From: Bacteroidota bacterium
GTDB taxonomy: Bacteria > Bacteroidota > Bacteroidia > Bacteroidales > Rikenellaceae
Direction of reading: 5' to 3'
Assembly (NCBI GenBank): GCA_023413645.1
Contig: JAEZPN010000056.1
Coordinates: 1 to 5,285, forward strand
Length of the DNA stretch: 5,285 nt
Part shown: in pieces, positions 1-5,285 of the stretch
Layout of the letters: every line of letters begins with the position of its first letter
Numbering within the stretch: position 1 is the first letter of the stretch
Notes under the pieces: generated by a model
What the model was told of the DNA's origin: nothing
Seen by the model: the letters and a program-made list of their open reading frames with translations, nothing else
Databases searched by the model: none
Made by a program: the position numbers and the translations under genes

Positions 1-1107
1 AGACTGCTCATAACGATATACTGTACCGAACTCTGCCAAGCGAACAGGGAGATCCTTGTATGAGCGAGGCTTAGAGCGGTAGATCTCGCAGTGGTGGGGG
101 CAGTTCATAGGCTTGAGCAAGTACTCCTCACCCTCAAATGGAGTGTGGATAGGCTGGAACGAGTCCTTACCATACTTTGCATAGTGGCCAGATGTAACGT
201 AGAGATCCTTGTTACCGATGTGAGGAGTGATAACCTGCTGGTAGCCATACTCTTTCTGAATCTGGCGCAAGAAACGCTCCAAACGGTCGCGCAACTCTGC
301 ACCCTTGGGCAACCACATAGGAAGACCCTGGCCTACGCGCTGTGAGAACATGAACAACTCGAGCTCCTTACCGAGCTTACGGTGGTCACGCTTCTTTGCC
401 TCCTCCAAAAGTGCGAGGTGCTCGTCGAGCATCGACTTCTTGGGGAACGATACGCCGTAGATACGAGTAAGCATCTTATTCTTCTCGTTACCACGCCAGT
501 ATGCGCCGGCGATAGATGTAAGCTTAATAGCCTTGATATAGCCCGTGTTGGGGATATGTGGACCACGACATAGGTCTGTGAAAGCACCGTTAGTGTAGAA
601 TGAGATAGTGCCATCCTCAAGGTCTGTGATAAGCTCAACCTTGTACTGGTCGCCCTTCTCTGTGAAGGTCTTGAGCGCATCAGCCTTAGATACCTCAGTA
701 CGAACAAGAGCCTCCTTGTTGCGTGAGAGTTCCACCATCTTCTGCTCGATCTTCTCGAGGTCTGCCTCCGTAATCGCTACGGGCGAGTCTACGTCGTAGT
801 AGAAACCGTTGTCAATAGCGGGACCGATACCGAACTTAATGCCGGGATACAAAGCCTCCAACGCCTCAGCCAAGAGGTGTGATGATGTGTGCCAGAAGGC
901 GTGCTTACCCTCTGCGTCGTCCCACTTGAAGAATTTGATTGTGCAGTCACAATCAATAGGGCGCATCATATCTACTGTTGCGCCATTTACCTCGGCTGCA
1001 AGTGAGTCAGCAGCGAGACGAGGGCTGATGCTCTCTGCCACCTGAAAGGCAGTAGTCCCTTTGGCAAACTCTCTTACCGAGCCATCGGGAAAGGTTACTT
1101 TAACCAT
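1..1107 (-). CDS. thrS: Threonyl-tRNA synthetase, N-terminal 369 residues (runs off the left edge)
   Basis: Cytoplasmic class II aminoacyl-tRNA synthetase that activates threonine with ATP and charges tRNA-Thr. Seen: an N-terminal TGS domain (about residues 1-61, MVKVTFPDGS start); the editing domain with its metal-type motif H73-xxx-H77 (HTSSH) and C180-xxx-H184 (CRGPH), the set that hydrolyses Ser-tRNA-Thr; then the catalytic core with motif 1 (about 261-280, GLPMWLPKGAELRD), NCPHH at 335-339 whose C336 matches the zinc ligand that selects threonine, and the opening of motif 2 (R366-Y-E368). The window ends exactly on a codon just inside motif 2, so the rest of the core, motif 3 and the anticodon-binding domain lie outside; family members are about 640 residues, so roughly 57% is present. 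The ATG is fixed by the canonical TGS start. No TAnnTTTG box lies in the 88-bp gap upstream, so it is probably co-transcribed with the two genes before it. Codons are the most biased in the window (Ile by ATC/ATT, many CGT and GGT), as expected for high expression. Identity is secure. Confidence 0.97.
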   Translation of the reverse strand, partial: MVKVTFPDGSVREFAKGTTAFQVAESISPRLAADSLAAEVNGATVDMMRPIDCDCTIKFFKWDDAEGKHAFWHTSSHLLAEALEALYPGIKFGIGPAIDNGFYYDVDSPVAITEADLEKIEQKMVELSRNKEALVRTEVSKADALKTFTEKGDQYKVELITDLEDGTISFYTNGAFTDLCRGPHIPNTGYIKAIKLTSIAGAYWRGNEKNKMLTRIYGVSFPKKSMLDEHLALLEEAKKRDHRKLGKELELFMFSQRVGQGLPMWLPKGAELRDRLERFLRQIQKEYGYQQVITPHIGNKDLYVTSGHYAKYGKDSFQPIHTPFEGEEYLLKPMNCPHHCEIYRSKPRSYKDLPVRLAEFGTVYRYEQS

Positions 1108-1195
1108 GATAATAATTGTTTTAATTGTTTATGTTTCGAGTGCCTTCATAGCTCCACAATAACGAGACGGATTACTACTCAGTTGCACTCCTTGT
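1108..1195 (-). other. Intergenic leader between the small membrane gene and thrS
   Basis: Eighty-eight bases without a gene. The part next to the thrS start is very A-rich on the coding strand and contains two 8-bp copies of AATTGTTT (plus-strand 1114-1121 and 1123-1130, one base apart), which gives an unstructured purine-rich region just before the ATG. Bacteroidetes mRNAs often rely on A-rich leaders rather than a Shine-Dalgarno, and no good Shine-Dalgarno is seen here. I find no TAnnTTTG promoter box and no hairpin followed by a T run, so read-through from the upstream genes is the simplest reading. Confidence 0.5.
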
Positions 1196-1402
1196 TTACT
1201 CCTGTTTATTCTCCTTCTTCGCTCTACCCAGCATCGTGGCGAGAGATATAAGTCGAAGCAAAGCAACGACACCTACGACCACAAACATACCAAACCACAA
1301 CCACTCTTTAGTGCAGGTAGGCATGCCCATTGATATACACCTTGCAGTAGCCAAACCCAATACTACAGCACTAAGTACGATGCTTATTACCAATCTAAAC
1401 AT
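1196..1402 (-). CDS. Small two-helix membrane protein of unknown function (68 aa)
   Basis: I do not recognise a family. The sequence predicts two membrane segments: about residues 4-20 (VISIVLSAVVLGL) and about 35-57 (LWFGMFVVVGVVALL). They are joined by a short loop with two cysteines, C22 and C30, and followed by a basic/polar tail (GRAKKENKQE). By the positive-inside rule both ends should face the cytoplasm (R3 at the N-terminus; R60, K62, K63 and K66 at the C-terminus), putting the Cys-containing loop outside, where C22 and C30 could pair. It starts 14 bp after the pdxA stop on the same strand, which suggests co-transcription, and is followed by thrS. Support for it being real is the tight spacing and the coherent hydrophobic pattern; against it are its small size and the lack of a recognisable family. 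The stretch could alternatively be a non-coding spacer, but the two clean helices make a real gene more likely. Confidence 0.68.
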   Translation of the reverse strand: MFRLVISIVLSAVVLGLATARCISMGMPTCTKEWLWFGMFVVVGVVALLRLISLATMLGRAKKENKQE

Positions 1403-1416
1403 ATCTCTTCATGTAA

Positions 1417-2508
1417 TTAGTCGTGGTGCTCAGTCTCGGGAAGATCCTTGATAGAGATGTCTCTACCCTTCTCGCGCTCGAAGTGCTGCAAGGGGTTGGC
1501 ATTCCACTCCGCCCACTCTCTGCGGCGCTGCACGATGTCGATAGCCTCATATATTGCATTACGCATAGACTGCTCGTCAGCCACACCCTTACCCGCGATG
1601 TCGTACGCTACGCCATGGTCGGGCGATGTGCGCACCTCCGAGAGTGACGCTGTGAAGTTCACGCCATTGGGCGTAAGCGTCTTAAATGGTGCAAGACCCT
1701 GATCGTGGTACATGGCGAGGATGGCATCGTAGTTCTTGAACTGACCCGACGCGAAGAAACCATCTGCCGCAAATGGGCCAAATGCCAACACACCAGCCTC
1801 GTATACCTCGACTATTGCGGGCTTGATAATCTCCTGCTCCTCCTTGCCGAGTAGGCCGCCATCGCCAGCGTGGGGGTTGAGTGCCAACACCGCAACCTTG
1901 GGACGAACAACACCAAAATCCTGACGCATAGAGGCGTTAATCTGGTTAATGCGCTCGACGATAAGCTCCTTCGAGAGCGACTCTGCCACCTCAGCAACGG
2001 GAACATGGATTGTCGCAAGACCCACGCGCATAAGCTCCGATGTCATAATCATCAAGGGCTCACCCTCGAGCTCCTTAGCGAGAAACTCCGTATGTCCTGT
2101 AAATGAGAACGCCTCACTCTGAATCATCTCCTTGTCGATTGGTGCAGTGACCATAGCGTCGATAGCACCGCTCTTAAGCTCCTCAATCGCCTTATTGAGT
2201 GCCGCAGCTGCAGCCTCGCCACCCACCTTAGATGGCTTACCTGGAGTTACCGAGAGTTCCTTGGCACCACACTCCACAAGGTTTACACGACCCTGTTGAG
2301 CGCGCTCTGCGCTATCTACAACCACGAACTTAACGGGGTCGAAGTCGTTCAAGCGCTTCTGGTAGAATGCCGCAGCGACGCTTGAGCCGTAGATGACGGG
2401 AGTGAACAACTCCGCGAGGCGATTATCTGAAAATATTTTGAGAATTACCTCCCAGCCTACACCGTTGGTGTCGCCTTGTGTAATACCTATCTTAAGTCTC
2501 TTACTCAT
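1417..2508 (-). CDS. pdxA: 4-hydroxythreonine-4-phosphate dehydrogenase
   Basis: Cytoplasmic NAD-dependent, divalent-metal enzyme of the DXP-dependent vitamin B6 route: it oxidises 4-phosphohydroxy-L-threonine, and the product decarboxylates to 3-amino-2-oxopropyl phosphate, used by PdxJ to build pyridoxine 5'-phosphate. Seen: 363 residues (family usually 320-365); N-terminal GITQGDTNGVGWEVILK (8-24), the Bacteroidetes form of GDPAGIG; VTAPIDKE (120-127); FTGHTEFLA (136-144) with the substrate-binding H139-T140; the three metal histidines of the family, H168 (IHVP), H213 (LNPHAGDGG) and H268 (MYHDQG); K276 following in APFKTL; and the closing TSPDHGVAYDIAGKG (294-308). All key residues are present, so it should be active. 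The start is the first ATG of the frame, 22 bases after a -7 box, and gives the normal N-terminus. It is the first gene of the minus-strand unit. The paralogue PdxA2 of hydroxythreonine catabolism normally sits beside a DUF1537 kinase; none is visible, which favours the biosynthetic role. Confidence 0.97.
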   Translation of the reverse strand: MSKRLKIGITQGDTNGVGWEVILKIFSDNRLAELFTPVIYGSSVAAAFYQKRLNDFDPVKFVVVDSAERAQQGRVNLVECGAKELSVTPGKPSKVGGEAAAAALNKAIEELKSGAIDAMVTAPIDKEMIQSEAFSFTGHTEFLAKELEGEPLMIMTSELMRVGLATIHVPVAEVAESLSKELIVERINQINASMRQDFGVVRPKVAVLALNPHAGDGGLLGKEEQEIIKPAIVEVYEAGVLAFGPFAADGFFASGQFKNYDAILAMYHDQGLAPFKTLTPNGVNFTASLSEVRTSPDHGVAYDIAGKGVADEQSMRNAIYEAIDIVQRRREWAEWNANPLQHFEREKGRDISIKDLPETEHHD

Positions 2509-2529
2509 AATTTTATTCGTTTCAACCTA

Positions 2530-2559
2530 CAAATATACAAAAACATGCGCAAAATACAA
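2530..2559 (-). promoter_or_regulatory. Bacteroidetes-type promoter for pdxA
   Basis: On the minus strand a perfect -7 element TATATTTG (TAnnTTTG consensus, plus-strand 2530-2537) is preceded by a TTG -33 element (2557-2559) with a 19-base spacer, the usual Bacteroidetes primary sigma factor arrangement. Transcription would start near 2523-2526, leaving a leader of about 15-18 bases before the pdxA ATG. It probably drives pdxA, the small membrane gene and thrS. The spacing and position support the call; the start site itself is inferred. Confidence 0.72.
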
Positions 2560-2569
2560 GAGGTTACAG

Positions 2570-2590
2570 CGTTATTTTCAGTAAATAACG
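2570..2590. promoter_or_regulatory. Perfect 8-5-8 palindrome, candidate shared operator
   Basis: CGTTATTT, a 5-base centre TCAGT, then AAATAACG: the two 8-base arms are exact reverse complements. The element lies between the two divergent promoters and is nearly equidistant from both, its centre (2580) being about 46 bases from the middle of each -7 box. That geometry suits a dimeric regulator acting on both units. It is not a good intrinsic terminator: the stem is AT-rich, no T run follows on either strand, and it sits between start sites rather than after a gene. The regulator is unknown and does not lie in the window. Confidence 0.5.
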
Positions 2591-2597
2591 ATAATTG

Positions 2598-2629
2598 TTG
2601 GTGTAATCACAGAAAAAAATATAACTTTG
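2598..2629 (+). promoter_or_regulatory. Bacteroidetes-type promoter for the LuxE-like / LicD-GT2 unit
   Basis: The -7 element TAACTTTG (2622-2629) matches TAnnTTTG exactly, and a TTG at 2598-2600 lies 21 bases upstream as the -33 element. A second TTG at 2595-2597 would give 24 bases, which is less favourable. Transcription is expected to begin near 2634-2638, about 20 bases before the ATG at 2658. An A-rich run (2612-2619) fills the spacer. It is the only good promoter seen for the two plus-strand genes. Confidence 0.72.
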
Positions 2630-2657
2630 TGGGATAGAGTTTAGACCAAGAACGACT

Positions 2658-3629
2658 ATGTTGAATATCGACACCATACTATCCATCGGCACTGAAGCGG
2701 AGTTTGAGACGTGCGCACTCGAGTTATTTCGCTATCAGGCTGAACACTGCGAGCCCTACCGCCGCTATGTAGAACTACTCGGCATCGACCCCTGCGAGGT
2801 GCATAGCATCGAGGAGATACCCTTTATGCCGATACGCCTCTTCAAGTCTACCGACGTATACTGCGGTGCGGAGGCCCCCGAGATTGTCTTTACGTCGAGC
2901 AACACAGGTTCTACCGTAGCCTCACGCCACATGATGGCCTCGCTCGAGGCATACCGCAAGACCTTCACCGCAGCCTTCAAAGAGTTTTATGGCGAGCCCG
3001 CGAAGTGGAGCATATACGGACTCTTACCCAACTACTTGGAGCGCGAGGGTTCGTCACTTGTCTATATGGTCGACACGCTTATCCGCGAGTGCGGCTCGGG
3101 AGGCTTCTACCTCAACGATTATGAGCGCCTTATCGCCGACATTGAGGCAGATCCCAAACCCAAGATTTTGCTTGGTGTGAGCTATGCGCTATGGGATGTT
3201 GCGGAGCAGTACGCCCCCAAACTCTCGAATACAATCGTTATGGAGACGGGAGGCATGAAGGGTCGCCGTAAGGAGTTATCAAAGAGCGAGTTGCACGCCA
3301 TCCTCACCGAGGGCTTTGGCGTGGAGCACATACACTCCGAGTATGGCATGGCAGAGCTTACATCGCAGGCATACTCCGCAGGCGAGGGCATCTTCCACGC
3401 GCCAAAGTGGATGCGCGTGATGGTGCGTGATGTAAACGATCCCTTCGACCACACCCCTGCGGGCGGTCGCGGCGGCATCGACATTATCGACCTTGCCAAC
3501 CTCTCGTCGTGCGCATTTATCCAGACCGAGGATATGGGTCGCCTATATGCCGACGGCAGTTTCTGCATCGAGGGCCGCATTGCCGGCAGCGACATTAGAG
3601 GATGTAACCTACTTGTACACAACATGTAA
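2658..3629 (+). CDS. LuxE-family acyl-protein synthetase-like enzyme
   Basis: Member of the LuxE acyl-protein synthetase family (PF04443), ANL-like adenylate-forming enzymes. In luminous bacteria LuxE activates a fatty acid as acyl-AMP, moves it to its own C-terminal cysteine and hands it to the LuxC reductase. Seen in 323 residues: the nucleotide-binding loop TSSNTGST (79-86); METGGMKGRRKE (195-206); HSEYGMAELTSQ (226-237), equivalent to the YGxTE adenylate motif; QTEDMGRL (289-296) with the ribose-type aspartate D292; GR at 306-307; and a closing SDIRGCNLL in which C316, eight residues from the end, is placed like the acyl-acceptor cysteine of LuxE. It is somewhat shorter than luminous LuxE (about 370). 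No signal peptide or membrane segment is seen, so it should be cytoplasmic. It is first in its unit and its stop overlaps the next start (TAATG). No LuxC or luciferase gene is in the window, so bioluminescence is not implied; the acid activated and the acceptor are unknown. Family confident, substrate not. Confidence 0.88.
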   Translation: MLNIDTILSIGTEAEFETCALELFRYQAEHCEPYRRYVELLGIDPCEVHSIEEIPFMPIRLFKSTDVYCGAEAPEIVFTSSNTGSTVASRHMMASLEAYRKTFTAAFKEFYGEPAKWSIYGLLPNYLEREGSSLVYMVDTLIRECGSGGFYLNDYERLIADIEADPKPKILLGVSYALWDVAEQYAPKLSNTIVMETGGMKGRRKELSKSELHAILTEGFGVEHIHSEYGMAELTSQAYSAGEGIFHAPKWMRVMVRDVNDPFDHTPAGGRGGIDIIDLANLSSCAFIQTEDMGRLYADGSFCIEGRIAGSDIRGCNLLVHNM

Positions 3630-5285
3630 TGAAATACAACGCCGAGATACTACGACACCTACACGAGGAGCTATACGATGTTCTTCGCGAGGTGGTGCGC
3701 GTGTGCGACGCCGCTGGTATACCCTACTTCATTCAGGGTGGCACGGCCATTGGCGCGCACTTCTTCGAGGATATAGTACCCTGGGATGACGACATCGACC
3801 TCGGCATGACGCGCGAGAACTACGAGCGCTTCCTACGTGAGGCTCCTGCACTCCTCGGCGAGGGCTACGTGCTCCAGGAGTTTACGACGGAGCGCGACAC
3901 ACCCTTCTACTTTGCTAAGGTGCGCAAGCGTGGCACCCGCTTCGTGGAGCGCGAGTGGGTCGGCATGCCCATCGAGGAGGGTATCTACATCGACATCTTC
4001 CCCTACGACCTTGTGCCCGATGATGAGGCGCAGAGACGCAAGCAACGCGCCAAGGTGGGCTTCTGGGTCAACTGCTTTATGGCAAAGAGCGTATGGTTGT
4101 GGAGGTGGTTCGGCAGGGCAAATAATAACGTCGTACTACCCAAGAGTTGGCTGTCGTGCTTAGCGATACGCCTTGCTACCGCTACACGTAGTAAGGAGCA
4201 GATATACAACCGTTTGAAGCGAGAGCTCACACGCTACAACGGCACCGATGCCAAGTACTACAACATCGTGCGCATGCCCAAGGATATGATTGCCGTGGAG
4301 GCTATTAACACTCCCGAGCGCCGCAAGATGGGCGCTATGGAGGTGTGGGCACCGAGCGACCTTGAGACCTACCTACGCAGCCACTATGGCGACATACAGA
4401 AGTGGTTGCCCGAGGATAAGCGCCTCAACCATGCCCCCGAAATCCTCAACTTCGGTCGCAAGGTGCAGACCGAGGAGTCGGAGCGCATATCGGTTGTGAT
4501 GCCGCTATATAATAAGGAGGCGGAGGTGGAGCGCGCACTACGCTCGGTTGTGGAGCAGAGCCTCGCACCAGGTGAGATTATCGTTGTGGATGACGGCTCT
4601 ACGGATGGTTCGCGCGCCATCGTTGAGCGCATAATCGCCGAGCACCCCAAGGCAGGCATACGCCTTATAACACAGCCAAATAGCGGAGTTAGCGCAGCGC
4701 GTAATCGTGGTATTGCAGAGGCTAAGGGTGACTATATCGCCCTCCTCGATGCCGACGACGCATGGCTCACGGGATATATCGCCGAGGTGTGCCGACTTAT
4801 GGAGTACTACCCCGAGGCAGATGCCTACTCTACAGCCTTCGACATCGTTAGTGGCACAAAGCGCGTCGCTGCAAGCGTGCCCACCACCGAGGGCTATATC
4901 AACATCGCCGAGGAGGCACTACAGCGCCGCTACCCCATCATACCCTCCACCGCCACGCTACGCCGCGAGGCTGTGCTTCGTGCTGGTGGTTTCCCCGAGG
5001 GCATGCGCATAGGCGAGGACCAGTGGCTATGGGTAAAGATGGTGCAGCAGGGGGCTAAGTTCTGCTTCTCGCCCATGTCGCTTGTGCGCTACTCACGCAC
5101 GGCAAGCAACCGCTCGGCATCTATCTACCGCGCCGAGCAGAGCGCGCACTCTATCGAGGAGCTATACACCCCCGCGGGCGATAGCACCCTCAACGAGTAT
5201 ATCGCGCGCATAGCCATCGGCAAGGCTATCACGCAGAGCGTACGCGGAGGCACGGAGGATGCCCGCCACGCCGCCGAGGTGTTCG
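3629..5285 (+). CDS. LicD-family phosphotransferase fused to a family 2 glycosyltransferase (runs off the right edge)
   Basis: One uninterrupted frame with 552 visible residues. Domain 1 (about 1-275) is LicD-type (PF04991), the fold that transfers phosphocholine or similar phospho-alcohols from CDP-linked donors to surface glycans: GGTAIGAHFF (37-46), the metal-binding PWDDDIDLGM (51-60, D53, D54, D55, D57), GIYIDIFPYD (118-127, D122 a third likely carboxylate), and the C-terminal LicD signature LETYLRSHYGD with R265 and H268 (about 245-269). Domain 2 (about 287-552+) is a GT-A glycosyltransferase (PF00535): SVVMPLYNKE (288-297), VVDDGSTDGS (319-328), NSGVSAARNRG (351-361), the DxD-type LLDADDAW (372-379) and IGEDQWLW (461-468) with the likely catalytic E463/D464. 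The join is a short linker (about 275-286). The ATG overlaps the previous stop by one base, so translation is probably coupled. No clear transmembrane helix is seen, though 148-182 is hydrophobic and tryptophan-rich. Donor sugar, phospho-group and acceptor are unknown; capsule, lipopolysaccharide or glycoprotein glycan are possible targets. The C-terminus is missing. Confidence 0.9.
   Translation, partial: MKYNAEILRHLHEELYDVLREVVRVCDAAGIPYFIQGGTAIGAHFFEDIVPWDDDIDLGMTRENYERFLREAPALLGEGYVLQEFTTERDTPFYFAKVRKRGTRFVEREWVGMPIEEGIYIDIFPYDLVPDDEAQRRKQRAKVGFWVNCFMAKSVWLWRWFGRANNNVVLPKSWLSCLAIRLATATRSKEQIYNRLKRELTRYNGTDAKYYNIVRMPKDMIAVEAINTPERRKMGAMEVWAPSDLETYLRSHYGDIQKWLPEDKRLNHAPEILNFGRKVQTEESERISVVMPLYNKEAEVERALRSVVEQSLAPGEIIVVDDGSTDGSRAIVERIIAEHPKAGIRLITQPNSGVSAARNRGIAEAKGDYIALLDADDAWLTGYIAEVCRLMEYYPEADAYSTAFDIVSGTKRVAASVPTTEGYINIAEEALQRRYPIIPSTATLRREAVLRAGGFPEGMRIGEDQWLWVKMVQQGAKFCFSPMSLVRYSRTASNRSASIYRAEQSAHSIEELYTPAGDSTLNEYIARIAIGKAITQSVRGGTEDARHAAEVF

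Noticed and set aside
333..707. 124-residue minus-strand frame overlapping thrS
   Set aside because: It is an alternate frame of the clear thrS coding sequence and its product is low-complexity Ser/Arg/Leu with no motif.
1129..1149. Minus-strand mini-ORF MKALET in the thrS leader, ending with a Thr codon, as a possible attenuator peptide
   Set aside because: Only one Thr codon, the GGAG upstream is just two bases from the ATG, and no terminator/antiterminator hairpin pair with a T run follows.
1138..1190. Inverted repeat GAGTGC / GCACTC in the thrS leader
   Set aside because: Only six base pairs closing a loop of about 41 bases, which is expected by chance and gives no convincing structure.
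1282..1289. TATGTTTG on the minus strand inside the small membrane gene, a match to TAnnTTTG, as a possible thrS promoter
   Set aside because: No TTG at the required 19-21 base spacing, it lies about 175 bases from thrS, and the bases are explained by the coding sequence (Met-Phe-Val).
1448..1702. 84-residue plus-strand frame inside pdxA
   Set aside because: Antisense to the pdxA C-terminal coding region with no promoter and no coherent protein features.
2562..2608. GGTTACA and TGTAATC flanking the palindrome as possible outer arms
   Set aside because: One mismatch and their midpoint (2585) is five bases off the inner palindrome's centre, so they are not a symmetric extension.
3182..3625. 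147-residue minus-strand frame opposite the LuxE-like gene
   Set aside because: Antisense shadow of a well-supported gene, caused by the biased codon use; no recognisable domain.
2658..3629. Bioluminescence locus suggested by the LuxE family match
   Set aside because: No luxA, luxB, luxC or luxD is present, and LuxE-like proteins are known in non-luminous Bacteroidetes.
3493..3789. 98-residue plus-strand frame spanning the LuxE-like/LicD junction
   Set aside because: It overlaps two real genes out of frame, is Arg/Thr-rich and shows no domain.

Overview
The window looks like an ordinary chromosomal stretch from the order Bacteroidales. The evidence is two divergent promoters with the Bacteroidetes-type TAnnTTTG -7 element and a TTG -33 element, the absence of clear Shine-Dalgarno sequences ahead of most starts, a Bacteroidetes-style PdxA N-terminus (QGDTNGVG in place of the proteobacterial GDPAGIG), and a stand-alone LuxE-type protein of about 320 residues. 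Codon use favours GAG, AAG and CGC, which would suit a relatively GC-rich member such as a Rikenellaceae/Alistipes-like organism. That family assignment is a guess.

Layout. The left half is a minus-strand unit read from about 2530 down to 1: pdxA (2508-1417, vitamin B6 biosynthesis), then after 14 bp a 68-residue two-helix membrane protein of unknown function (1402-1196), then after 88 bp thrS (1107 to the left edge; the first 369 residues of threonyl-tRNA synthetase). The right half is a plus-strand unit: a LuxE-family acyl-protein synthetase-like enzyme (2658-3629), followed with a one-base TAATG stop/start overlap by a two-domain protein (3629 to the right edge, 552 residues visible) that joins an N-terminal LicD-type phosphotransferase domain to a C-terminal family 2 glycosyltransferase. 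There are no RNA genes, insertion sequences, CRISPR arrays or pseudogenes that I can support.

Between the two units lies a 149-bp divergent promoter region. Each side has a recognisable -33/-7 pair, and midway between them sits a perfect 8-5-8 palindrome (2570-2590), a good candidate for a shared operator.

Working together. The left unit is housekeeping (cofactor supply and tRNA charging). The right unit looks like envelope or glycan modification: the LuxE-like enzyme probably activates a carboxylic acid through an acyl-adenylate, while the LicD-GT2 fusion would add a sugar and a phosphorylated substituent to a surface glycan. The obligate coupling of a LuxE-like acyl-activating enzyme to a LicD-GT2 fusion is the most interesting feature here; its substrates cannot be read from the sequence.
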